Shown piece by piece: positions 16,180 through 24,705 of a DNA stretch of 37,225 nucleotides. How positions within the stretch are numbered: the stretch's first letter is position 1; each line of letters starts with the position of its first letter. The notes below the pieces were generated by a model. It had not been told where the DNA came from and made no database searches. It was given only the letters and a program-made list of their open reading frames with translations. The translations under genes were made by a program, and so were the position numbers. The stretch comes from an uncultured Collinsella sp. (lineage in GTDB: Bacteria; Actinomycetota; Coriobacteriia; Coriobacteriales; Coriobacteriaceae), in assembly GCA_902489945.1 (NCBI GenBank), contig CABUBZ010000011.1:1-37225 (forward strand). Reading direction: 5' to 3'.

Positions 16180-17142
16180 TTAGCGGGTTGGGTGCCAGAC
16201 CTCGAGAACGGCGGGAAGAATGTCCACTTCGATGCGCGAGGCGACGATGGGCTCGCCGTCGGCCTGGATGGGGTAGTCGGGCTCCTCGAACGTGAGCTCG
16301 GCATGACGGCAACGACGCATGCGAACCGGCGGCAACTTGGTATGGTGGCCGTCTTTGGCCGAGAGGAACATAGGCAGGGCAATCGCGCGAGGGACGGGGC
16401 CGCATGCGTAGCAGACGTCGAGCATGCCGTCGCAGGGGTCGGCATCGGGGCAGATGCGATAGCCCGAGCCATACGTGGGGCCCAGCTGAATCGCCATGAT
16501 GATCGCCCTTACGCGCTCGGCGGGCGCCCCGTCAAAGCTGACTGTCATGGGGTAGTTGCGGTAGCGCAGACCAAACTGCTCCAGACCCGAGAGGGTGTAG
16601 AGCGGAGCGCCAGCGAGGCCCGTCTTTTTGCGCAGCTCGGTGGTGCCCAGGCCGATGGCGGCATCAATACCGACGGAGAGCGTCTGGTCGTAATACTCGA
16701 CGATCGCCTCGCCGCTGCCGCTTGTGGGGTTCCATGAGCGAATCCGCCCGATGTCCTGACGTTGCAGCTCACAGGTGAGCAGCGCGCCAAAATCCTTGCC
16801 GGAGAAATCTTCGATGCCGAGCGTCTGGGCAAAATCGTTGCCGGAGCCCACGGGCAGGACGGCAAGAGCGGGGCGGGCGTTCTCCTTTTGCGTCATAAGC
16901 CCGTTGACGACCTCGTGGATCACGCCGTCGCCGCCGAGTGCGATAACGGTACGATAGCCCTGAGCCTGTGCGGCAAGCTCCTTGGCATGTCCCATGCGCT
17001 CAGTCAGCACCAGGTCAAACTGGGATGAGCGCGCGGTCATGTCCAAAAAGCGCTGCAGGCGCTCAGCGACCTCGCGCGCCGCACCCGACTGGGCGGCAGG
17101 GTTGGCGATTATGAGCGTGCGACCAAAATCAGTTGCGTGCAT
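16180..17142 (-). CDS. diacylglycerol kinase-type lipid kinase (DagK/YegS family)
   Basis: Predicted cytoplasmic, membrane-associated lipid kinase of the DAGK catalytic-domain family, which phosphorylates diacylglycerol or related lipids. The 320-residue protein shows IIANPAAQSG at the N-terminus, the nucleotide-binding ALGGDGVIHEVVNGL, and LPVGSGNDFAQTLG, the normal motif order; the C-terminal lobe ends with DYPIQADGEPI. ATG 17140-17142 (MHATDFG) follows AGGAG. Its 3' end is 7 nt from palindromic element copy 1, which could act as its terminator. Exact lipid not determinable. Confidence 0.9.
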   Translation of the reverse strand: MHATDFGRTLIIANPAAQSGAAREVAERLQRFLDMTARSSQFDLVLTERMGHAKELAAQAQGYRTVIALGGDGVIHEVVNGLMTQKENARPALAVLPVGSGNDFAQTLGIEDFSGKDFGALLTCELQRQDIGRIRSWNPTSGSGEAIVEYYDQTLSVGIDAAIGLGTTELRKKTGLAGAPLYTLSGLEQFGLRYRNYPMTVSFDGAPAERVRAIIMAIQLGPTYGSGYRICPDADPCDGMLDVCYACGPVPRAIALPMFLSAKDGHHTKLPPVRMRRCRHAELTFEEPDYPIQADGEPIVASRIEVDILPAVLEVWHPTR

Positions 17143-17229
17143 GGGGCGACTCCTGGCGTATGACGTGACGGTGCGGTCGCGCTCAGGTCGAATTGCCCCC
17201 GATTGTGGCTGCACGGCGAATACTAACGT

Positions 17230-18651
17230 CTACTCTATCAGGTCGTTGTGGCGCTCGATAGCATCCGCTACCGTACCGCCCTCATCCACAATAAGCGAAC
17301 GGCGTTTAGGCGAGACAATGCGCTGCGCGGGATATACGCCGCGGTGGCCGCCGACAAGATAGCTGATAAACGCCACGATCACGAAGAAGCCGGCTGCCGT
17401 GCCGTGGAACAGGTCGATGGCCATCATACAGGTGGTGATGGGCACGTTAAGGCCGGCGCAGAAAACACCGAGCATGCCCAGCGCCGCCAGAAAGCTGGGG
17501 TCGATACCGACGAGGCAACCGATCCAGCCGCCGAGCGCCGCGCCGATGCCAAACAGGGGCGTGACCTCGCCGCCTTGGAAGCCCGCACCCAGGGTGAGCG
17601 CTGTGACGACCAACTTGATGACTGCGTCCGCCAGGGTGGTGTTGCCGGCAAATCCGGCGCCGGAAAGCCACGTGGAAAGGCCGGCGTAGTCCCAGGCGTC
17701 GAGGAGGGCATAGGCGGCCAAAACCACGAGTGCACCTATGAGTGCGCGAATAAGATAATTGGTGATAAAGCGACCGTACAGGCTCTTGACGGTTCGAACT
17801 GACCAGGCAAAGAGGCGTGCCGTCAGACCGAAGATAATGGCGCTGATAACAACGATGGCAACCGTCCGTGGTGTCATGTTGGGAACGCTGGCGATGACAT
17901 TCGCTTCGTACTCGGTACCCAGGGCGAGTGATGTAAAGTAGCCGGTAAACGAGGCGACCAGACAGTAGATGCCCGCGGTGTAGTCGATCTTGCCGATAAA
18001 ACACATCTCCATGCCAAAGAACGCGCCGGCAAGGGGCGAACCGAATACGGCGCCAAAGGCCGACGAGATGCCGGCGAGCATGAGGTCGTGGTGGTCATGC
18101 TTTTTGAGGTGGGCGAGGCTCGAGATGTTGCTGGCGATGGTGCCGCCAATCTGTACCGCGGCGCCCTCGCGACCGGCCGATCCGCCCGTTAGGTGCGTGA
18201 GCGTGGAGCAGACGAAGGTGAGGACGGCCATGCGCATATGGATGAGACGTGTGCCCAGAGCGGAGTCGATGACCAGGTTGTTGCCTCGTTTGGCGGCAAG
18301 GCCGTGGTTTTTGTACACCCATGCGGTGGCCATGCCCACAACGGGAAGCAGCGCGTAAATCCATGCATGGTGCTCGCGATAGTCGGTCGCGATATTCAGC
18401 GAGGCCAAAAACGCCCAAGCGGCAACGCCCATGGCGAGCGAGACGATGACGACGAGTGCGAACAACTTGGCGCTTGCGAGTAGGTTGCGGACATTGCGGC
18501 GCGTGTCGGCAGCTAAGAGATGCTCGGAACGGGTGATCTGATGCCTGCCAGCCATGATGACGTCGTTCAGGGAGAAAAAACCGCCGTCGTCGAGCGGCTG
18601 GGAATGATCCTGCGCCTCGTTTGCGCTTTCGGGTTTGTCGTTATGAGCCAT
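17230..18651 (-). CDS. ClC-type chloride channel / antiporter
   Basis: Integral membrane protein of the ClC family, which moves chloride (or fluoride) passively or in exchange for protons. The 473-residue protein has GSAGREGAAVQIGG, the selectivity/gating motif with the gating glutamate retained (GREGP with P replaced by A), FGSPLAGAFFGMEM, and GAGFQGGEVTPLFGIGAALG. There are ten or more hydrophobic helices and no C-terminal CBS domains. ATG 18649-18651 follows AGAGGA. About 90 nt upstream of the lipid kinase start; the two may be co-transcribed. Transported ion not certain. Confidence 0.9.
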   Translation of the reverse strand: MAHNDKPESANEAQDHSQPLDDGGFFSLNDVIMAGRHQITRSEHLLAADTRRNVRNLLASAKLFALVVIVSLAMGVAAWAFLASLNIATDYREHHAWIYALLPVVGMATAWVYKNHGLAAKRGNNLVIDSALGTRLIHMRMAVLTFVCSTLTHLTGGSAGREGAAVQIGGTIASNISSLAHLKKHDHHDLMLAGISSAFGAVFGSPLAGAFFGMEMCFIGKIDYTAGIYCLVASFTGYFTSLALGTEYEANVIASVPNMTPRTVAIVVISAIIFGLTARLFAWSVRTVKSLYGRFITNYLIRALIGALVVLAAYALLDAWDYAGLSTWLSGAGFAGNTTLADAVIKLVVTALTLGAGFQGGEVTPLFGIGAALGGWIGCLVGIDPSFLAALGMLGVFCAGLNVPITTCMMAIDLFHGTAAGFFVIVAFISYLVGGHRGVYPAQRIVSPKRRSLIVDEGGTVADAIERHNDLIE

Positions 18652-18798
18652 ATGTTCCTCTTTTAGGTTGTAACGCAAGCATTATAAAACGCGGTAAACG
18701 CGACGAGCCGGTGGGTTGGTTTCCATTCTGTTTCGTGGCCTGCAACCGACAGGTGTATTTGCGGGTACAGGCCGAGTCGCGGTCGTGCGTCGGGGGAT

Positions 18799-18804
18799 TA
18801 TACT
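18799..18804 (+). promoter_or_regulatory. candidate -10 element before moeA
   Basis: TATACT about 58 nt before the moeA start in the moeA/ClC divergent gap. No good -35 element is seen, so confidence is low. Confidence 0.3.
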
Positions 18805-18861
18805 GAGACAAGCATAAAGAATCGGCGCTCCTGTTGTGCGCCGTGGCATTAAGAGGTGCAT

Positions 18862-20124
18862 ATGGCAGAGAAACTCATTCCGCTGGAGGACGCGCAGTCG
18901 ATTGTTCTGCCGCATGTTGTTCCGACGGATCTCATCGAGATTCCCGTGTGGCAGGCCGCCGGTCTTCCCTTGGCCGAGGACGCGGTGGCCGATATCGACA
19001 TCTCGCCGTTTGCCAACAGCGCTATGGACGGATATGCCGTGCGCTCGGCGGACTTGGTGCAGGCGTCTGGCGAGGCGCCGGTGACGCTCGACGTTATCGG
19101 ACACGAGGCCGCGGGCCATGTGTTTGAGGGCGCAATCGGCGCGGGCGAGACGGTCCGCATCATGACAGGCGCGCCGGTGCCCGAAGGTGCCGACGCCGTA
19201 GTGAAATACGAGATCGTCGAAGTGCTCGATGGCGACGGCAACGAGGGCTCACGCGTGAGCTTCTCGGCGCCTGCCAAGGTGGGGGAGAACGTTCGCTCTG
19301 CCGCCGAGGAGGCTCATGCCGGCGATGTTGTGATGCACGCCGGCGAGGTCGTGGCTCCGGCGGGCGCCGGCCTACTGGCAAGCGCCGGTTACGCGAGCGT
19401 GAAGGTCCATGCCGCTCCGCGCGTGGGCATTATCTCGCTGGGCACGGAGCTGGTCGCGCCGGGTGAGCTGCCGGCGCGCGGTCAGATTCGCGATTCCAAC
19501 TCCTCGGCGTTAATGGCCGAGGCATTCGATGCCGGCGCCGAGCCCGTGTTCTACGGCATTGCGCCCGATGATGAGCAGGCGATTGCCGAGCTGGTGCATC
19601 GTGCCGTGCAGGAGTGCGATTTTGTCATTACGAGCGGTGGCGCCTCGGCGGGTGATTACGATTTCGTGACGGCGCTCGTCCGGCGCGAGGGCGAGGTGCT
19701 GTTCGATCGCATCTCGATGCGTCCGGGCAAGGCCATTACGTTTGGCTTGCTTGGGGGTAAGCCGTATTTGGGGCTTTCGGGCAATCCCGCAGCGGCGTAT
19801 GTGGGCTTTGAGATGCTCGCCCGCCCGGCGATTCGCAAGATGCGCGGATTTGCCGAAGGCATGCGTCCCGTGCAGCAGGCGACGCTCACACACGGTGTGA
19901 AAAAGCGCCAGGACCGACGCTTCTTCGATCGCGCGACGGTTTTGCGCGACCCCGAGACCGGTGAGCTGCTGGTGACCGAGGCCAAGACGCAGAATTCGGC
20001 GCTGCTTGGAACTATGCAGCGGGCCAACTGCCTGCTGCGTATTGACGAAGGGCCGTGCGAGCTCAAGGCGGGAGATGTCGTGGACGTCGTGCGCGTCGAC
20101 CTACCTGAGGGAACGGTGCTATAG
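18862..20124 (+). CDS. moeA: molybdopterin molybdenumtransferase
   Basis: Inserts molybdenum into molybdopterin-AMP in the last common step of molybdenum cofactor synthesis. The 420-residue protein has the MoeA order: N-terminal PLAEDAVADIDISPFANSAMDGYAV, the MPT-binding domain with ISLGTELV, SGGASAGDYDFV and GLSGNPAAAYVGFEM, then a beta-rich C-terminal domain. ATG 18862 is chosen because AAGAGG is five bases upstream; a GTG two codons earlier is too close. mogA follows after 10 nt with its ribosome site overlapping the moeA stop, so the pair is translationally linked. It begins the Mo/Se block that supports formate dehydrogenase. Confidence 0.94.
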   Translation: MAEKLIPLEDAQSIVLPHVVPTDLIEIPVWQAAGLPLAEDAVADIDISPFANSAMDGYAVRSADLVQASGEAPVTLDVIGHEAAGHVFEGAIGAGETVRIMTGAPVPEGADAVVKYEIVEVLDGDGNEGSRVSFSAPAKVGENVRSAAEEAHAGDVVMHAGEVVAPAGAGLLASAGYASVKVHAAPRVGIISLGTELVAPGELPARGQIRDSNSSALMAEAFDAGAEPVFYGIAPDDEQAIAELVHRAVQECDFVITSGGASAGDYDFVTALVRREGEVLFDRISMRPGKAITFGLLGGKPYLGLSGNPAAAYVGFEMLARPAIRKMRGFAEGMRPVQQATLTHGVKKRQDRRFFDRATVLRDPETGELLVTEAKTQNSALLGTMQRANCLLRIDEGPCELKAGDVVDVVRVDLPEGTVL

Positions 20125-20134
20125 GAGGAACGCT

Positions 20135-20614
20135 ATGGAGTTGAAGATTTCGATCGTGACGTGCTCGGATACGCGCGATCTTGCGCAGGACGAGGCGGGT
20201 GCCGCGCTCGAGGAACTTATCGAGGCGCAGGGATGGACGGTCGCCTCACATGTGGTCGTGCGCGACGACGCCAGCGAGATCGGTGATGCCATTGTGGAAG
20301 CCGCCGATGAGTGCCACGCCAATGTCGTGCTCACCTGCGGCGGCACAGGGCTTTCGATGCGCGATGTAACGCCCGAGGCGACGCGTGCCGTCTGCGACCG
20401 CGATGTGCCGGGTATTGCCGAGGCAATTCGTGCCTACTCCATGACCAAGACGCGCCGCGCCATGCTCTCGCGCGCCGTGTGCATGCAGCGTGGGCATACG
20501 CTTGTCATCAACTTTCCGGGATCCACGAAAGCGGCCCGCGAAAGCTGGGAGGCCGTGAGCGATCAACTGGAGCATGCGGCCCAAATGACGGCGGGCGGCG
20601 GTCACGCCAAATAA
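20135..20614 (+). CDS. mogA: MogA/MoaB-type molybdopterin adenylyltransferase
   Basis: Adenylylates molybdopterin before molybdenum insertion by MoeA. The 159-residue single-domain protein has VTCSDTRDLAQDEAG, LTCGGTGLSMRDVTPEAT (the MPT-binding GGTG motif), and VINFPGSTKAARESW. Whether it acts as MogA or MoaB cannot be separated on sequence alone; the moeA neighbourhood favours the adenylyltransferase role. ATG 20135 follows AGGAGG, which overlaps the moeA stop. A terminator lies just after the gene. Confidence 0.9.
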   Translation: MELKISIVTCSDTRDLAQDEAGAALEELIEAQGWTVASHVVVRDDASEIGDAIVEAADECHANVVLTCGGTGLSMRDVTPEATRAVCDRDVPGIAEAIRAYSMTKTRRAMLSRAVCMQRGHTLVINFPGSTKAARESWEAVSDQLEHAAQMTAGGGHAK

Positions 20615-20627
20615 GCGCACTACCTGC

Positions 20628-20662
20628 GGCGGAGCGACCTTCCGAGTCACTCCGCCTTTCTT
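20628..20662 (+). terminator. terminator after mogA
   Basis: GGCGGAG (20628-20634) pairs with CTCCGCC (20650-20656), with a small inner hairpin in the loop, then TTTCTT. Confidence 0.7.
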
Positions 20663-20695
20663 ATGCAGCGACAGTGCGGGCCATCTCGTGGTTAT

Positions 20696-20714
20696 TGGTA
20701 AAAGAAAATTACCA
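20696..20714. promoter_or_regulatory. candidate operator upstream of modA
   Basis: TGGTAA (20696-20701) and TTACCA (20709-20714) form a perfect inverted repeat with a 7-nt A-rich spacer, 40 nt before the modA -10 element. A molybdate or anaerobic regulator could bind here; the sequence is not a recognised E. coli ModE site. Confidence 0.4.
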
Positions 20715-20753
20715 GGCGAGGGATATTTATCATAAACATTATTCGCGTGAAAG

Positions 20754-20759
20754 TATAAT
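20754..20759 (+). promoter_or_regulatory. modA -10 element
   Basis: A consensus TATAAT 61 nt before the modA start, in a markedly AT-rich stretch. The -35 region (CATAAA or TTATCA) is poor, suggesting an activator or weak promoter. Confidence 0.55.
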
Positions 20760-20819
20760 CTATTAACAGAATAAAGCTCGCGGCGGGACGCCCGGGCGTA
20801 GCCTTCGAAAGGGTTGAAC

Positions 20820-21692
20820 ATGTTCGATATGGTTTCTCGCCGCGGATTCGTCTCGCTTTCTGCTGTCGCCGCTGCCGGTCTTGGGCTTGCCGGCTGCTCG
20901 AGCAACAAGGCGTCCGAGCCGGCCGGATCTGTTACCGGTTCTGCTAAGGCATCTTCCAAGAAAGCTGTCGAGCTTCAGGTCTTTGCTGCCAACTCACTCG
21001 AGAAGGCCCTTCCCGAGGTCCAGGAGCTCTACACCGACCAGACCGGTACCACGTTTGCCGACACGCAGTTTAAGGCCTCCGGCGACCTTGTCGAGCAGAT
21101 GCGTGCCGGTGCCACGGTTGACGTACTCATCACGGCCTCCAAGGGCACCATGGACGACGCCGAGACCGCCGGACTCGTCGATGCCGACACCCGTGAGGAT
21201 ATGTTCGTCAACGACCTTGTGATCATTCGCGCCGAGGGCTCCGACACCAAGGTTGAGGTCATCGACGACGTCGCGAATCTGGACGGCAAGATCGCCATTG
21301 GCGACGCCAAGACCGTTCCCGCCGGCAAGTACGCCAACCAGGCCCTGGCCTCCGTGGGCCTCTACACCGGCACCGAGGGCGACGAAGGAGAGTATGCGCC
21401 CGAAATCGCCGACAAGGTCGCGTTAGCCGACAAAGTTGGTACCGCTGCCGCCTACGTCTCTACGGGCGACTGCGTGGCCGGTTTTGTCTACAGCTCCGAT
21501 ATCTTCCGTTACGACGGCATCGAGGAGGCCTTCGTGTGCCCCGAGGATTCGCACAAGCCCATCGTGTATCCGGGTGCCGTTGCAGAGAGCTCCGAGCACG
21601 CCGACGAGGCCAAGGCATTTATCGACTTTTGTCTGTCCAACAAGAAGGCCCAGAAGATTTGGGCCAAATACGGCTTTGAGCTTTCCGCGTAG
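20820..21692 (+). CDS. modA: molybdate ABC transporter substrate-binding lipoprotein
   Basis: Extracellular receptor that captures molybdate (or tungstate) for the ModBC importer. The 290-residue protein has a twin arginine (residues 7-8) before a hydrophobic stretch and a lipobox LAGC with the lipidated cysteine at 26, so it is a Tat- or Sec-exported lipoprotein. The mature part shows the ModA pattern: QVFAANSLEKALPEVQ with the first anion-binding serine, TDQTGTTFADTQFKASGDLVEQM, and IAIGDAKTVPAGKYANQAL. ATG 20820 is chosen because GAAAGGG is six bases upstream. modB starts 68 nt later. Tungstate specificity cannot be excluded. Confidence 0.93.
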   Translation: MFDMVSRRGFVSLSAVAAAGLGLAGCSSNKASEPAGSVTGSAKASSKKAVELQVFAANSLEKALPEVQELYTDQTGTTFADTQFKASGDLVEQMRAGATVDVLITASKGTMDDAETAGLVDADTREDMFVNDLVIIRAEGSDTKVEVIDDVANLDGKIAIGDAKTVPAGKYANQALASVGLYTGTEGDEGEYAPEIADKVALADKVGTAAAYVSTGDCVAGFVYSSDIFRYDGIEEAFVCPEDSHKPIVYPGAVAESSEHADEAKAFIDFCLSNKKAQKIWAKYGFELSA

Positions 21693-21760
21693 TGCGGCTT
21701 GGCGCGATAATTCCATCGTTTTGTGTTTCACTCCGTCCTTGTATTCGCTTGGAGCTTTTC

Positions 21761-23203
21761 GTGCTTAATAGATTCCGCATGCTTGTCGCCTGTGCTTTGA
21801 CCTTCGCGCTTTGCTGTGTGCCGGGATTTGCGTTGGCTGGGGATGCTGAGGACGGGGCCCAGGTTGCTGCGACCGCTCATGGGCTTTCCTATGGGATCGA
21901 GGGTTTTGAGCGGTTGGCCAAGGGGACCGCTCGTGCCATGGAAGGCCAGCCTGAGGGCTACCGGTTTCCCGTTGACGAGGACGTGGACCTTGTGGTGGCG
22001 CCTGCTGCCGATCGCGTTGTGGTGTGGATATCGCCCAAGGCGGTCGAGAAGTTTGGATTGGATCCGCAGGACAACGAGTGCGTATCGGTTCTCAAGGCCC
22101 TCGTCTGTGAGCTCGACAGCGCAAACTGCATGGGAGGTGCGCAGCTGGGGGACGTGGACCTTCCTTGGTATGTCACGGCGGATACAAGGTTTGATTCCGG
22201 CGGGTATACCTATGGCTTTGACGAGCACGGTGCGGATGGGGACCGCTATGTGGTGATTGCATCAGCCTCAGGTGATGCCAAGGGCGGCGCGCGTTGGCTT
22301 GATAGCGCTCAAATGGTAGAAGCGTCGTCTGTCGTGTTACGGGATGAGCAGGGGCCCTTGACCTCTCTGGCCTCCTTATTGGGCGGCATCGACTACCGAC
22401 CGTTTTGGGTGTCCATTAAAACGAGCGGCCTTGCCCTGCTGATCTCCTTTGCGCTAGGCCTGTTCGCCGCGTGGAAGACTATGGGTACCTCGAGTCGCAT
22501 CAAGGGCCTGCTCGACTCGGTCTTTACCATCCCTATGGTGCTGCCGCCCACGGTCTGCGGCTTTCTGCTCCTCATGCTGTTTGGCCGCTCGACCGGGGTC
22601 GGTCGGTGGCTCATCGCACGCGGCATCTCGATCGTCTTTACGTGGCCGGCGGCGGTGGTCTCTGCCGTGGTGGTGTCGTTTCCCCTGGTCTACCGTACGG
22701 CGCTCGGTGCCTTTGAGAGCCTCGACACGCAGATGCTCGATGCCGCGCGAACCCTGGGATGGTCCGAGCGTCGCGTCTTTACCAAGCTTATGATGCCGCT
22801 CGGCTGGCCCTCGATTGCTGCCGGCACGGTGCTCGCCTTCGCGCGTGCCATGGGCGAGTTTGGCTGCACGCTGTTCTTTGCGGGCAACTATGCCGGCATT
22901 ACGCAGACCATTCCCATTGCGATTTACTTTGAGTGGATGGGCGGCAACACGTCGGTGGCACTCTTTTGGGTCATCGTCGTAATCGTGTTCAGTTTCTTAG
23001 TCATCCTGTTCATCAACATGTACACCGCGCATTCGCAAAAGTACCGCGAGCGGGGCCTTTCCCGCGCGGAGCGCAAGCAGGCCAAAGATCTCGCCGGACA
23101 GGGCGATTCGCTCGACCCGGCGGGCGGCGATGCACTGCGTATCGATCGCGAGGCGTTGGCCGAGCTTATGCGCGATGACACGGTCGCAAAGGGAGGCCGA
23201 TAA
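21761..23203 (+). CDS. modB: molybdate ABC transporter permease with N-terminal extracytoplasmic domain
   Basis: Membrane permease of the molybdate importer. The 480-residue product is about twice the usual ModB length. Residues 1-26 form a signal peptide (FRMLVACALTFALCCVPGFALA), about 27-210 a soluble, probably extracytoplasmic domain with five cysteines in the mature part and no recognised family, and about 215-425 the standard permease. The EAA loop reads AARTLGWSERRVFTKLMMPLG, followed by GEFGCTLFFAGN. A charged 50-residue cytoplasmic tail ends the protein. GTG 21761 is chosen because GGAG lies eight bases upstream and it opens the signal peptide. modC follows after 3 nt. Confidence 0.88.
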   Translation: MLNRFRMLVACALTFALCCVPGFALAGDAEDGAQVAATAHGLSYGIEGFERLAKGTARAMEGQPEGYRFPVDEDVDLVVAPAADRVVVWISPKAVEKFGLDPQDNECVSVLKALVCELDSANCMGGAQLGDVDLPWYVTADTRFDSGGYTYGFDEHGADGDRYVVIASASGDAKGGARWLDSAQMVEASSVVLRDEQGPLTSLASLLGGIDYRPFWVSIKTSGLALLISFALGLFAAWKTMGTSSRIKGLLDSVFTIPMVLPPTVCGFLLLMLFGRSTGVGRWLIARGISIVFTWPAAVVSAVVVSFPLVYRTALGAFESLDTQMLDAARTLGWSERRVFTKLMMPLGWPSIAAGTVLAFARAMGEFGCTLFFAGNYAGITQTIPIAIYFEWMGGNTSVALFWVIVVIVFSFLVILFINMYTAHSQKYRERGLSRAERKQAKDLAGQGDSLDPAGGDALRIDREALAELMRDDTVAKGGR

Positions 23204-23206
23204 GCC

Positions 23207-24277
23207 ATGTCGCTTTTTCTGGATATCAAAAAGCGCTATCCCGGATTTATGCTCGACATGCAGCTTAAGGCCGGCGAGGAGCGTGTGGCGCTGCTCGGTG
23301 CCTCGGGTTGCGGTAAGAGCTGCACGCTGCGCTGCATTGCCGGTGTGGAGACGCCCGACGAGGGCAGGATCGTCGTCAACGGCGTGACCTTTTTTGACTC
23401 GGCCGCGGGCGTCAACCTATCGCCCCAGGAGCGAAAATGCGCCCTGCTGTTCCAAAACTATCAGCTGTTTCCCAACATGACGGTGGCCGATAACGTATGC
23501 GCCGGTGTAAAGGGCGTGGGCGACGCCGCGGCGCGTAAAAAACTTGCCGAGAGCTATCTGGGCATCTTTGGCCTGGCTGATTTTGCCGACCGCTATCCCG
23601 CGCGCCTCTCGGGCGGCCAGCAGCAGCGCGTGGCGCTCGCGCGCATGGTGGCGGCGCACCCGGGCATTTTTATGTTCGATGAGCCCATGAGCGCGCTCGA
23701 TTCCTATCTTAAGAGCGCCCTCGAGCAGAACATGCTTGACCTGTTCGATGTGTGCAACCGCACCGTGCTCTACGTGAGCCACGACATCGACGAGGCGTGC
23801 CGTCTGTGCCAGCGCATCTGCGTGATGCACGACGGACATGTTGAGGAGGTCGGCTCCGTTGAGGACGTGGTCCGCCGTCCGCAGACGCTGGCGGCGCTGC
23901 GCCTAACGGGCTGTAAGAATACGAGCCGCGCACGCAAGATCGGCGACGAAGAAGTTGAGGCCCTCGACTGGGGCATGAGCTTTAACGTGGGTCGTGAGGT
24001 TCCCGATAATGTGGCGTACCTGGGCATTCGCGCAAGCTACTTCCATGTTGACAATCGTGCTGAGGGGGGCCGCAACAGCTATGATTTACACGTGGCCCGT
24101 GTGAGCGATTCGCGCTTTGAGCGGCTGGTGCTGCTGGACGCGCCGCGCGTCGATGCGCCAACGCGTCTGCAGTGGAAGGTCAACAAGGTGGGCGTACCAG
24201 CGGATGGACTACCGCAAGCAGGCGAGACCCTGCGTATGCACTTCGATGCGAGTAAGATCCATTTGGTTTGTCGATAG
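23207..24277 (+). CDS. modC: molybdate ABC transporter ATP-binding protein
   Basis: Cytoplasmic ATPase that powers molybdate uptake. The 356-residue protein has Walker A GASGCGKS (31-38), the Q-loop QNYQLFPNM, the ABC signature LSGGQQQR (134-141), Walker B IFMFDEPMSALD (D158, E159), and the H-loop VSHDIDEA. The usual DEPLSALD has M for L. The C-terminal third is a MOP/TOBE-like regulatory domain, more divergent than usual. ATG 23207 follows GGGAGG and lies 3 nt after modB, so modB and modC are one transcription unit. A terminator follows. Confidence 0.94.
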   Translation: MSLFLDIKKRYPGFMLDMQLKAGEERVALLGASGCGKSCTLRCIAGVETPDEGRIVVNGVTFFDSAAGVNLSPQERKCALLFQNYQLFPNMTVADNVCAGVKGVGDAAARKKLAESYLGIFGLADFADRYPARLSGGQQQRVALARMVAAHPGIFMFDEPMSALDSYLKSALEQNMLDLFDVCNRTVLYVSHDIDEACRLCQRICVMHDGHVEEVGSVEDVVRRPQTLAALRLTGCKNTSRARKIGDEEVEALDWGMSFNVGREVPDNVAYLGIRASYFHVDNRAEGGRNSYDLHVARVSDSRFERLVLLDAPRVDAPTRLQWKVNKVGVPADGLPQAGETLRMHFDASKIHLVCR

Positions 24278-24289
24278 CGCCGGGTAATG

Positions 24290-24322
24290 CCGTCGGGGAT
24301 ATAAGCCTCGGCGGCTTTGTTT
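24290..24322 (+). terminator. terminator after modC
   Basis: CCGTCGGGG (24290-24298) pairs with CCTCGGCGG (24306-24314), nine pairs with two G-U, 7-nt loop, then CTTTGTTT. Confidence 0.75.
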
Positions 24323-24705
24323 GCCGTTCGTCGAATGAGAGATGACAAACTCTTATCAATTAAGATAATTATTTATTAAACGGCGGCACACGATGCTGTC
24401 GTACGCATGTCGGCGGTGTTCGTCTGGACGACAACCGTTGATATAGTTACCTTCGACGAGAAAAGGAGGGTGCGCCGGTGCTGCAGATGACATATTCGCG
24501 TCGCGTTGCCGCGCGCGCCCTGTATATGGCTCGGAGCCTCATATGAGCAGGTATGTTCACGGCTCCGGGAGAGACGACGCACAACTAAATAATCAGCTGC
24601 AAAGCGGGTTCCCCAAAATTCCGGGTTTGAGCGCGGCTGGGTTTTCGCCACCCACCGTGCAGGAATACCGTAGCTATTCATTTTTGGTTCGAGAGGGGAA
24701 CCGTC
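24323..24705. other. 383-nt leader region before the HgdB-type genes
   Basis: Starts AT-rich, with the inverted repeat TTATC AATTAA GATAA (24353-24368), a possible operator. A 22-codon frame, GTG 24478 to TGA 24544-24546, has AAGGAGG upstream and overlaps by ATGA a 56-codon frame from 24543 that runs 8 nt into the first HgdB-type gene. Neither peptide is recognisable; they could be a leader or chance frames. Confidence 0.4.

Noticed and set aside
18679..18861. Molybdenum-cofactor riboswitch before moeA
   Set aside because: The 180-nt gap lacks a recognisable Moco RNA architecture; only a possible -10 element was seen.
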